Origin: JACQAI01 sp035507915
GTDB lineage: Bacteria > Pseudomonadota > Alphaproteobacteria > Elsterales > Elsteraceae
NCBI GenBank assembly: GCA_035507915.1
Contig: DATJNS010000017.1
Location: forward strand, 1-7,904
Direction of reading: 5' to 3'
Length of the DNA: 7,904 nucleotides
The translations under genes were made by a program, and so were the position numbers. Every line of letters begins with the position of its first letter. The first letter of the stretch is position 1. Under the pieces are notes generated by a model that was not told the origin of the DNA, ran no database searches, and worked only from the letters and a program-made list of their open reading frames with translations. This document shows positions 1-5,942 of this stretch, one piece after another.

Positions 1-153
1 GAGGATCTGCTCAACTTCATGAACACGGCGATCACCTGGCTGATGGTGAACGACCGCTTCCAGAAGCTCGCCGCCGCCTACGGCGAGACCGGCCGCTACC
101 TCGCGAAGACCGAGTACGTGCCGCTCGGCGCGCCGCTCGAAGAGAAGAAGTGA
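1..153 (+). CDS. C-terminal fragment of a probable family 3 ABC solute-binding protein
   Basis: Frame 1 is open from the first base and ends at TGA 151-153, giving the last 50 residues of a protein that begins before the window. The visible part contains LLNFMNTAITWLMVNDRFQK followed by LAAAYGETG and a short lysine-rich tail ending EEKK. An amphipathic final helix with a Trp, an Asp-containing turn and an 'xxYG' exit resembles the end of periplasmic amino-acid-binding proteins of family 3 (consensus roughly NxxLxxxxxDGxxxxIxxKYG). If correct, the mature protein would bind a small polar solute in the periplasm and pass it to an ABC permease encoded further left. The gene converges on the M20 gene with a 28-bp gap, in which I see no convincing terminator hairpin. 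The family call rests on a short C-terminal segment and is only moderately secure. Another solute-binding family is possible. Confidence 0.6.
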   Translation, partial: EDLLNFMNTAITWLMVNDRFQKLAAAYGETGRYLAKTEYVPLGAPLEEKK

Positions 154-181
154 CGCGGTTGCTATCGAGCGCCCGAGCCCG

Positions 182-1432
182 CTACTTGGGTTTGCTCATG
201 TAGTCGTAGGCCGACAGCACGTGGCACTTGATCACATGGAAGAAGTGCTCGAGCGTCACGTGCTCGTCGGTGCTGCCCATGCCGCTCGGCGGCGGGCCGT
301 AGACGATCGCCGGGATGTCCTTGTAGCGCCATAGCCGCGCGTCGGTGCCGCCGAGGCTGATCACCGGCGTCGGGTCGATGCCGGAGACTTCGCGCGAGTT
401 GGCGCGCACCAGCCCGACCATTTCGCTGTCGGGCGGGCACCAGCTCGGCGGGTTGTAGAGGATCTCCTTGTAGGTCACCTCGGGATAGCGCGCGACCATG
501 CGGTCGACGCGTTGACGGATCTCGGGCGCGTCGAGGCCGTTGGGCAGCCGAATGTCGATCTCGAACTTGCACTCGGCGGCGACCATGTTGACCTTGAGCC
601 CGCCCTGCACCAGCCCGGGATTGACCGTGACGCGGCGCACGATCTTTGACGCCCCCTCGCCGTAGGCCTTGTCGATCACCTCGGCGGCCTGGTCGAGCGC
701 GGCCGCGAGATTGGTCGCCTCGGGCGCCGGAATGTCGGTCAGGCTCTCGAGCTCGCCGATGACCTTGGCGGCGATCGCGGTCGCGCTCTTGCTGGCGTGG
801 GTATAGGCGCCGTGGGCACCTTTGGTCCGCACGGTGAACTCGAGCCACAGCGGGCCCTTCTCGCCGAAGCGCAGCGTCCACGGGCTCGACGGCTCGCCGT
901 TCAGGCAGCAGTCGCCGAACACCTCGGGATGATGCTCGAACAGGTAGCGCGCGCCCCACGGCCCGAACGTCTCCTCGTCCGACACGGCCGACAGGGTGAG
1001 CTTGCCGTGCAGCTCGGCCTTGATCTCGTCGAGGTAGAGGAACGTGAAGATCGACGCGGTGGTGCCGCACTTCATGTCGCACGCGCCGCGCCCGTAGATC
1101 TTGCCGTCGACCAGCTCGGCGCCCCACGGATCGCGCGTCCAGCCGGCACCGTCGCCGACCGGGAACACGTCGATGTGGCCGTTGAGCGCCAGGTGGCGGC
1201 CGGGCTTGCCGGTGTCGAAGGTCGCGACCAGGTTGGGCATCGTCTCGTTGGGCGCGATCACGCGATAGGCGACGCCGCGCGCGTCGAGCAGCTTGCGGAT
1301 GTGCGCCGCCGCCACGAGCGTGTCGCCGGGCGGATTCGGGCTCGGGCAGCGGACGAAGCCGCGAAAGAACTCGAGCAGCAGCTCACGGTCCTTCTCGATG
1401 CGCTCGAGCAGCTGTTGTTTGCGGCCGTCCAT
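182..1432 (-). CDS. M20 family metallohydrolase (ArgE/DapE/CPG2-like deacylase)
   Basis: A 416-residue cytoplasmic di-metal hydrolase expected to cleave an amide, N-acyl or N-carbamoyl bond. The family signature is intact. GHID gives metal ligand H86 and D88. GRGACDMK gives bridging D119. SDEE gives catalytic base E153 and ligand E154. NGEPS supplies ligand E180, and STDEHV near the C-terminus supplies H391. GAHGAY (205-210) lies in the inserted dimerisation (lid) domain, whose His (H207) completes the active site of the partner subunit in this family. GGTDARLW (361-368) is the usual segment before the last ligand. Length is normal and there is no signal peptide. The ATG at 1432 is preceded by GGGAG about 7 nt upstream, inside the 16-bp gap after the oxygenase stop, so it is the last gene of a three-gene operon. 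Substrate is not determinable: ArgE, DapE, succinyl-diaminopimelate, carboxypeptidase G2 and carnosinase types share these motifs. Operon context argues against a housekeeping ArgE/DapE role. Confidence 0.93.
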   Translation of the reverse strand: MDGRKQQLLERIEKDRELLLEFFRGFVRCPSPNPPGDTLVAAAHIRKLLDARGVAYRVIAPNETMPNLVATFDTGKPGRHLALNGHIDVFPVGDGAGWTRDPWGAELVDGKIYGRGACDMKCGTTASIFTFLYLDEIKAELHGKLTLSAVSDEETFGPWGARYLFEHHPEVFGDCCLNGEPSSPWTLRFGEKGPLWLEFTVRTKGAHGAYTHASKSATAIAAKVIGELESLTDIPAPEATNLAAALDQAAEVIDKAYGEGASKIVRRVTVNPGLVQGGLKVNMVAAECKFEIDIRLPNGLDAPEIRQRVDRMVARYPEVTYKEILYNPPSWCPPDSEMVGLVRANSREVSGIDPTPVISLGGTDARLWRYKDIPAIVYGPPPSGMGSTDEHVTLEHFFHVIKCHVLSAYDYMSKPK

Positions 1433-1448
1433 GTCCGTTCTCCCGCTC

Positions 1449-2603
1449 CTACGCCGTGCCGAGCACGCGGTCGAGCACCCAGTTGTCGATCTCGTGCACC
1501 AGCGGCTCGCGGTGGGAGAACCGGCCCGGGCGCACGAACGGCGAGGCGAGGCCGCGCTGCTGGCGCTCGGAGGCGACGATGTCCTCCTCGATCGTGATGT
1601 CCCAGCGCTTGTAGTAGTTCTGCGCGACCTCGGCGAAGTCCGGTCGCGTCAGGCGCGATCTCGGAAAGAGCGCGCCGTGGATCAGCTTGGTGCGCTCCGG
1701 CCCGAGCGGATGCAGCTCGAGGTACCAGGCGCAATCGATCGTGCAGGCGAGGTAGGTGCTCGGGTAGATCATCGGCGCCGACGTGCCGCCGGCCTCGCGG
1801 CGCCCGGCGAGGCTCTCGATCGTCGGGAAACCCGCGTCGCCCTTGAGCAGCGCCATGCTGCCCTCGTGCTGCGCGAAGGTGGTGACGTACTGGCCCTTGG
1901 CCTCTTCGACCCAGTAGCCGGAGCTGCGCGCCGAGGCGTAGCGGTTGATGGTGCGCCGGTGCACCGTGGCGATGTGGTAGGACTCCTTGGCGTTCTCGAC
2001 GAACAGTTTCCAGTTGCACGCCATCTCGAATTCCTTGCGGCGCACGCAGGCCATCTCGTCGAGCCGATAGGGCGCGACGCGCGTCGGCAGGTCGCCGAGC
2101 CAGGTCGCGAGCGGTGCGGCGTCGGCGTCGAAATTGACGAACATGAAGCCGCCCCAGGTCTCGAGACGGATCGGCACGAGGCCGGCTTCCGTGGCATCGA
2201 ACCCGTGCGTCTCCTGCATCTCGGGCGCGCTCTGCAGCGTGCCGTCGAGTCTGTAGCTCCAGCTGTGATAGGGACAGGTGATCACGTGGCAATTGCCGCG
2301 CCCCTCGAGCAACTCGGAGCCCCGATGCCGGCAGGAATTGGCGAACGCGCGAAGATCGCCGGCCGCGTCGCGCAGCAGGATCAAAGGCACGCCCGCGAAG
2401 GTGAGCGCGAGATAATCGCCCGGGTCCGGCAGTTGATCCGCGGCGCCGACGAAGTTCCACGCCTTGCGGAAGATCCGTTCGACTTCGCGCCGGTAGAACG
2501 CGTCCGACGTGTAGCACCAGGGCGGCATCGTCTCGGCGTCGAGCAGCGGCCGGCGCACGCCTTCGTAGAGAGCCGGATCGAAGATGTCGGCCTCGGCACT
2601 CAC
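1449..2603 (-). CDS. Rieske [2Fe-2S] aromatic-ring-hydroxylating-type oxygenase alpha subunit (CntA/GbcA-like)
   Basis: A 384-residue terminal oxygenase. The N-terminal Rieske domain carries C91-x-H93 (NSCRHRG) and C110-x2-H113 (CPYHSW) with 16 residues between, the pattern for a [2Fe-2S] cluster held by two Cys and two His. The C-terminal catalytic domain carries CNWKLFVENAKESYH (196-210) and H215. H210 and H215 match the mononuclear-iron histidines. D341, in the EED motif before the ERQQRGL segment, is the likely third ligand. The residue three before the first His, which relays electrons between subunits, is Glu (E207) where naphthalene dioxygenase has Asp. A Glu there is known in carnitine monooxygenase CntA, so an N-methyl or quaternary-ammonium substrate is plausible. 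Length suits that group. The start is GTG at 2603, with GAGGAG overlapping the upstream gene's stop (TGAGGAG), suggesting translational coupling. No beta subunit, ferredoxin or reductase is in the window, so the electron donor must lie elsewhere. Substrate is inferred only. Confidence 0.93.
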   Translation of the reverse strand: MSAEADIFDPALYEGVRRPLLDAETMPPWCYTSDAFYRREVERIFRKAWNFVGAADQLPDPGDYLALTFAGVPLILLRDAAGDLRAFANSCRHRGSELLEGRGNCHVITCPYHSWSYRLDGTLQSAPEMQETHGFDATEAGLVPIRLETWGGFMFVNFDADAAPLATWLGDLPTRVAPYRLDEMACVRRKEFEMACNWKLFVENAKESYHIATVHRRTINRYASARSSGYWVEEAKGQYVTTFAQHEGSMALLKGDAGFPTIESLAGRREAGGTSAPMIYPSTYLACTIDCAWYLELHPLGPERTKLIHGALFPRSRLTRPDFAEVAQNYYKRWDITIEEDIVASERQQRGLASPFVRPGRFSHREPLVHEIDNWVLDRVLGTA

Positions 2604-2614
2604 GGTCGGTCTCC

Positions 2615-3232
2615 TCAGGCCGGCGCCCGGACCGTCAGACGGATCGGGGTCGGGTTGAAATTGTTCGCCGGGTTATGGCGCTGGGGGCAGTTCGACAGCG
2701 CGACCAGGACGCGCATCTCGGCGCGCAGGTCGACGTGATCGCCGGCTTTCGACGGACCCGGCGCGATCGCCATCTCGCCGGTGGGACCGACCGGCACGTA
2801 CATGAAGAAGTTGATGTTGGCGACGACGTCCTTCTTGCCGAGCCCGTAGGGAGCCAACGCGCTCAGGAAATTGTCGCGGCAGTTCGGCGTGTTCTCGACG
2901 CCGTAGCGCAGCCGGTTGCTCTCGCGGCTACAGCAGCCGCCGATCGTGTCGTGCCGGCCGCACGTGTCCTCGATCACGGTGAACATCGCGCGGTCCAGAT
3001 CGGAGTACAGGCGCACGCCCTTGGAGACGAACAGGCTGCCGGCCAGCTTCATGGTGTCGGCGGCGTTGTAGCGCTCGCTCGGATCGTCGGCGTTGTAGCA
3101 CAGGAAATCGATCGCCTGCTGGCCCTCGAGATCGATCAGGCGCAGCACCTGGCCGGGTTCCAGGATGCCGGACCACCATTCGCCTGCCGCGAGTACGCGA
3201 TCTTCGACGATCCGGGGGCCGTCATCTGGCAT
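2615..3232 (-). CDS. DUF1989 (urea carboxylase-associated) family protein
   Basis: A 205-residue soluble protein covering the whole DUF1989 domain. Diagnostic segments are GQVLRLIDLEGQQAIDFL (28-44), YNAADTMKLAG (55-65), DTCGRHDTIGGCC (89-101), NCRDNF (117-122), NINFFMYVPV (139-148) and SNCPQRHNPANN (180-191). C91, H94 and C100 or C101 look like a metal site, which I infer from their clustering and conservation. The family includes the two subunits of carboxyguanidine deiminase (CgdA/CgdB, formerly urea carboxylase-associated proteins), which remove ammonia from carboxyguanidine, so hydrolytic chemistry at a C-N bond is a reasonable expectation. Here it is a single copy with no carboxylase or allophanate hydrolase beside it, so it is unlikely to be the guanidine system. 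It is the first gene of the operon with the oxygenase (11-bp gap) and M20 enzyme. The ATG at 3232 has AGGA about 8 nt upstream, which supports this start. Its true reaction is unknown. Confidence 0.9.
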   Translation of the reverse strand: MPDDGPRIVEDRVLAAGEWWSGILEPGQVLRLIDLEGQQAIDFLCYNADDPSERYNAADTMKLAGSLFVSKGVRLYSDLDRAMFTVIEDTCGRHDTIGGCCSRESNRLRYGVENTPNCRDNFLSALAPYGLGKKDVVANINFFMYVPVGPTGEMAIAPGPSKAGDHVDLRAEMRVLVALSNCPQRHNPANNFNPTPIRLTVRAPA

Positions 3233-3312
3233 CGATCTCGTCCTGCCGAAGCGGCGTGCTGCCGCATCGCCAGCTTAGGGGCGGAGCGGAAGCCGATGCA
3301 ACGGGAACGGCG
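3233..3312 (-). promoter_or_regulatory. Gap upstream of the DUF1989-oxygenase-M20 operon, possible promoter
   Basis: Eighty bp separate the PilZ stop from the DUF1989 start. On the minus strand there is a weak sigma70-like pair, TTGCAT (3301-3296) and TAAGCT (3277-3272), spaced 18 nt, each matching only three of six consensus positions. A GG-N10-GC arrangement, TGGCGATGCGGCAGC (3272-3258), loosely resembles a sigma54 element and is suitably placed about 26 nt before the start codon. A 5-bp inverted repeat GCGGC-N5-GCCGC (3251-3265) lies in the would-be leader. None is strong, and read-through from the PilZ gene is also possible. Confidence 0.2.
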
Positions 3313-4140
3313 CTACTCGGAGGGCTCGAGGCCGGCGGCGTCGCAGTCGCGCTTGACCTGCATCAGCACCGAGGCGAAGCGGCGGACCTTCACGGCCAGG
3401 CGCTTCTCGTCGGCCATGTAGCGGACCACCTCGACCTTCTCGGGGTAGGTCTTGGCGGCGTCGAGGCCGACCTTGATGTCCAGCACTTGGCCCAGCTGCC
3501 AATTGCGCTCGGGCATGTCGCCCAGCAGTATGCCGCCCAACGACCAGTCGAGCGTGGTGTACGCCTTGCCCTCGATCATGACCGTGAGCGGCGGATCGCG
3601 CCAACGTGTGAAGGTGCGATGCTCGTTCTGGCGCGCGGCCTCCTTCTTTTGCGCCTCGCGCTCCGCATCCTCCTTGGCCTTGCGGCTGTCGCCGGTCGCC
3701 GACGTCTCCCGGATGATGCCGAGCCGCTCCTTGACGCTGTCCTTGACCGCCTGGCTGGTGCCGAGCCGCACCGCCGTCGAGAAGATCTCGTTGACCTCCT
3801 TGAGCAGCTCGACCTTCTCCTTGTCGCGCGACCGGTCGCGGGTCGCCGCCATCGTGCGCTCGAGCAGGCTGTCGAGATACTTCTCGTGGGTCCTGAGCTT
3901 GAGGGTGCGCGCGCGCTCGCGGATGTCGGTCTTGTCGGCGCTGGTCAGCATCTCGGCCTTGTTCGACAGCTCGACCATCTGATCGAGCCGTTTGGCGAGG
4001 GCGTCGGGGCGCTTGTTGGCGTCCCACTCCTCGGCCAGCTGCAGCTCCTTGCCGACGCGTTCGAGCCACATCTGGCGCTGCTTCTCGCGCGCCTCCTGCT
4101 TGGCCCGCTGCGCAGCCTGCGCCTGGTTTACGTCGGGCAT
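3313..4140 (-). CDS. PilZ-domain protein with long helical N-terminal region
   Basis: A 275-residue protein with no signal peptide or membrane segment. Residue numbers below count from a GTG two codons upstream (4146). I prefer the ATG at 4140 because GAGGA lies 9 nt before it but only 3 nt before the GTG. Residues about 7-175 are highly charged, rich in Lys, Glu, Arg and Ala, and probably form long helices or coiled coil (for example KQEAREKQRQ and KAKEDAEREAQKKEAA). The C-terminal part (about 176-265) is a PilZ domain: R177-x3-R181 and D200-x-S202-x2-G205 (DWSLGG) match the RxxxR and [D/N]xSxxG cyclic-di-GMP contacts. It therefore probably senses c-di-GMP and passes the signal through the helical part. 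The motif match is seen; the signalling role is from family knowledge; output and partner are unknown. It ends 80 bp before the DUF1989 operon on the same strand and is divergent from the racemase gene. A functional link to either neighbour is not evident. Confidence 0.82.
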   Translation of the reverse strand: MPDVNQAQAAQRAKQEAREKQRQMWLERVGKELQLAEEWDANKRPDALAKRLDQMVELSNKAEMLTSADKTDIRERARTLKLRTHEKYLDSLLERTMAATRDRSRDKEKVELLKEVNEIFSTAVRLGTSQAVKDSVKERLGIIRETSATGDSRKAKEDAEREAQKKEAARQNEHRTFTRWRDPPLTVMIEGKAYTTLDWSLGGILLGDMPERNWQLGQVLDIKVGLDAAKTYPEKVEVVRYMADEKRLAVKVRRFASVLMQVKRDCDAAGLEPSE

Positions 4141-4341
4141 CCGCACCCATCCTCGGGTCGCGACACACTTCCTCGGTTACCAGGGTGCGCGCCCAAGTCT
4201 TGATGAAATATTACCGAATCGGCCCGATGGGGCCGGCCGGTCGCCTGCCGCCGGACCCTCGACGGCGCGCGTGCGGCGTGCTTGGCTGCCCCCTCGGGGC
4301 CGCAGGGAAGACGCGATGAGCCAGGATTCGGGCGGGGGGCG
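4141..4341. promoter_or_regulatory. Divergent intergenic region between PilZ and racemase genes
   Basis: About 200 bp between two divergently oriented starts, so promoters for both genes should lie here. The only AT-rich island is at about 4198-4219. On the minus strand it contains TAATAT (4213-4208), a good -10-like hexamer 68 nt before the PilZ ATG, but no matching -35 at the expected spacing. Next to it is a perfect 6-bp inverted repeat with a 4-nt loop, CGGCCCGATGGGGCCG (4220-4235), which could be an operator half or chance in G+C-rich DNA. On the plus strand I find no convincing promoter. A nine-codon leader ORF occupies 4316-4345. Promoter assignments are tentative. Confidence 0.3.
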
Positions 4342-4345
4342 ATGA
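4316..4345 (+). CDS. Possible nine-codon leader ORF coupled to the racemase gene
   Basis: ATG 4316 is preceded by an AGGGA ribosome-site-like motif about 8 nt upstream and encodes MSQDSGGGR. It ends at TGA 4343-4345, which overlaps the racemase ATG at 4342 as ATGA. Such an overlap would let ribosomes finishing the short ORF restart on the racemase gene. The arrangement is plainly visible, but translation is inference. In G+C-rich sequence a short ORF of this kind can occur by chance, and the peptide shows no attenuator-like run of one amino acid codon beyond three glycines. Confidence 0.25.
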   Translation: MSQDSGGGR

Positions 4346-5043
4346 GCACGGCCGCGGCAGCGCCGCCGCGCGTCATGCTGATCCATGCGGTCGCCGAGGC
4401 GGTCGCGCCGATCCATGCGGCGTTCGCCAGCGGACTGCCGGCGGCGCGGATCTACGACCTGATGGACACCTCGCTGTCGGCCGATCATGCCGCGGCCGGC
4501 GGCGTGCTGACCGGCCGCATGATCGAGCGCTTCCGCACCCTCGGCCGCTACGCCGCCGCGGCCGGGCCCGACGGCCGGCTGGCCGACGCCATCCTGTTCA
4601 CCTGCTCGGCATTCGGCGGCGCGATCGATGCGGTGCGCCGCGAGCTCGCGATCCCGGTCCTGAAGCCGAACGAGGCCGCGTTCGAGCGCGCGCTGGACGC
4701 CGGGCCGCGCATCGGCATCCTGGTCACCTTCGCGCCATCGCTGCCCGCGCTGACCGCCGAGCTCGAGCACATGGCGAAAGCGCGCGGGCTCGCGCCGACC
4801 ATCGTCGGTGAGGTCGCGACCGGCGGCATGGAGGCGCTGCGCGCCGGGCGACCCGACGAGCACGACCGGCTGGTCGCCGAGGCCGCGCGGCGGCTGCCGC
4901 CGGTCGACGCGATCGTGATCGGCCAGTTCTCGGCGGCGCGCGCCGCGAGCGCGGTGGCTGCGGTCCGACAAGGTCTGATCTTGACGACGCCCGAGAGCGC
5001 GGTCGGCAAGCTGCGCGCGACCCTGCGCGGCAGGGGCGAATAG
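4342..5043 (+). CDS. Asp/Glu/hydantoin racemase superfamily protein, one catalytic Cys
   Basis: A 233-residue cytoplasmic protein of the two-lobed Asp/Glu racemase superfamily. The first-lobe motif LFTCSAFGG (86-94) contains the catalytic-type Cys C88. KPNEAAFERAL (108-118) and GPRIGILVTF (121-130) are typical of the family. The equivalent motif in the second lobe is IVIGQFSAAR (191-200), with Gln (Q195) where two-base racemases have their second Cys. C88 is the only Cys in the protein. Cys-to-Gln here is common in a subgroup labelled aspartate/glutamate racemase whose reactions are mostly untested, so classical two-Cys racemisation is doubtful; decarboxylation, isomerisation or one-base chemistry is possible. 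The ATG at 4342 was chosen over an in-frame TTG at 4282 because the intervening 20 codons (arginine/glycine/proline-rich) do not resemble the family and the first strand (RVMLIHAV) follows directly. A G-run just upstream could serve as ribosome site. It stands alone between a divergent PilZ gene and a convergent transporter operon. Confidence 0.8.
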   Translation: MSTAAAAPPRVMLIHAVAEAVAPIHAAFASGLPAARIYDLMDTSLSADHAAAGGVLTGRMIERFRTLGRYAAAAGPDGRLADAILFTCSAFGGAIDAVRRELAIPVLKPNEAAFERALDAGPRIGILVTFAPSLPALTAELEHMAKARGLAPTIVGEVATGGMEALRAGRPDEHDRLVAEAARRLPPVDAIVIGQFSAARAASAVAAVRQGLILTTPESAVGKLRATLRGRGE

Positions 5044-5107
5044 CCCTGCGGGCGCCGAAGAGATCAGCGCGGCGGCCGCGACCCGCTCTAGGAACGAGGG
5101 TGCTCGC

Positions 5108-5140
5108 GGGGGCTTGCGCCCCCTGCCGCGCTGCCGCGGC
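5108..5140. terminator. Two adjacent GC hairpins in a convergent gap, possible bidirectional terminator
   Basis: Two perfect 6-bp stems with 4-nt loops sit one base apart: GGGGGC-TTGC-GCCCCC (5108-5123) and GCCGCG-CTGC-CGCGGC (5125-5140). They fill the end of the 96-bp gap between the racemase stop (5043) and the permease stop (TAG at 5142-5140). On the plus strand the second stem is followed by TATTT, a weak U tract. On the minus strand there is no U tract. Position between convergent genes supports a terminator role. The weak U tracts and high local G+C keep confidence modest. Confidence 0.4.
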
Positions 5141-5937
5141 TATTTGAGGTCGAGGAAGCGGTCGAGCCCGGTCACGCGCTGGATCAGGAACACGAGCACG
5201 ACCGCGAGCGTGATCAGCATGCTTGCCATCGCGGCGACCGTCGGATCGTCGAAGTCGCGGATGTAGTTGTAGGCCTCGACCGGCAGGGTCGAGGTCTTGA
5301 GGTCGGTCAGGAAGACCGAGATCGAGAAATTGTCGAGCGCCTCGACGAACACGAAGATGCCACCGGCGAGCAGGCCGGGGCGTAGCTGCGGCAAGGTGAC
5401 GTGGAGGAACGCGCGCCAGCGCCCGGCGCCGAGGTTGCGTGCCGCCTCCTCGAGCGCCGGATCGAGGCCGTGCAGGTTGGCGACCAGCGCGCGCACCGCG
5501 AACGGCAAGGTGAAGCAGGTCAGTGCGGCGATCAGGCGCCAGAAGCCGGAGCCGACGTCGAGCTGCGAGAACAGCCCGAGGAACGCGATGCCGGTGACCA
5601 CGCCCGGGATCATCAGCGGCGACAGCAGCGCCGCGTTGAGCAGGGCGCGACCGCGGAAGCTGCCGCGCACGATGGCGATCGCGCTCGGCACGGCGACCGC
5701 GAGGCTGGTCGGCGTGACCAGCCCGGCGATGCCGAAGCTCGACTGCAGCGCCGCGCGGAACCGGTCGTTCTCGAAGAAATTGGCGAACCAATGCAGCGTC
5801 AGTCCCTTCGGCGGCAGCGTGAAGTAGCGTCCTTCGTTGAAGGCGTAGAACATGATGAAGACCACCGGCGCCAGCAGGAACAGCATCGCGAGCGTGCTGA
5901 CCGCGACGACCGATCGCGAATAGGGTTGGGCCTTCAT
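5140..5937 (-). CDS. ABC transporter permease 2 (PotC-like)
   Basis: A 265-residue inner-membrane permease of the binding-protein-dependent type. About six hydrophobic segments are visible, near residues 11-33, 68-90, 100-125, 132-155, 188-212 and 236-256. The cytoplasmic EAA loop that docks on the ATPase is clear: EEAARNLGAGRWRAFLHVTL (163-182), followed by PQLRPGLL. FNEGRY after the first segment and the downstream ALDNFSISVFL (200-210) are typical of PotC-type permeases of the spermidine/putrescine and related family. The ATG at 5937 lies 5 nt after the permease 1 stop, with no strong ribosome site, so coupled translation is likely. The reading frame stays open well upstream (towards 6786), but that part is a shadow of permease 1 and has no permease features. 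The substrate could be a polyamine, another cationic amine, aminoethylphosphonate or iron(III). The family cannot be narrowed without the binding protein. Confidence 0.93.
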   Translation of the reverse strand: MKAQPYSRSVVAVSTLAMLFLLAPVVFIMFYAFNEGRYFTLPPKGLTLHWFANFFENDRFRAALQSSFGIAGLVTPTSLAVAVPSAIAIVRGSFRGRALLNAALLSPLMIPGVVTGIAFLGLFSQLDVGSGFWRLIAALTCFTLPFAVRALVANLHGLDPALEEAARNLGAGRWRAFLHVTLPQLRPGLLAGGIFVFVEALDNFSISVFLTDLKTSTLPVEAYNYIRDFDDPTVAAMASMLITLAVVLVFLIQRVTGLDRFLDLK

Positions 5938-5942
5938 CGTCG

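Noticed and set aside
154..181. Possible terminator in the convergent gap between the binding-protein fragment and M20 gene
   Set aside because: Only short imperfect complementarity (such as CCC/GGG around 177-190) and no U tract; not supportable.
1293..2738. Long plus-strand open frame opposite the oxygenase gene
   Set aside because: Arginine/alanine/valine-rich translation with no recognisable motif, and the opposite strand encodes a complete Rieske oxygenase. It is a typical antisense shadow in G+C-rich DNA.
3251..3265. Inverted repeat GCGGC-N5-GCCGC upstream of DUF1989
   Set aside because: A 5-bp stem is expected by chance at this base composition. Noted within the gap feature but not called as an operator.
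3256..4203. Plus-strand open frame opposite the PilZ gene, leucine-rich
   Set aside because: The leucine-rich composition arises from antisense of a Lys/Glu/Gln-rich helix. The minus strand has a good ribosome site and a PilZ motif set.
4282..4341. TTG-initiated 20-codon N-terminal extension of the racemase gene
   Set aside because: The extension is arginine/glycine/proline-rich with no family similarity, and the ATG at 4342 sits just before the first conserved strand.
4380..4420. Direct repeat GATCCATGCGG, two copies 30 bp apart
   Set aside because: Both lie inside the racemase reading frame and encode IHA in two parts of the N-terminal helix region. Only 11 bp, so probably coincidence of codon use.
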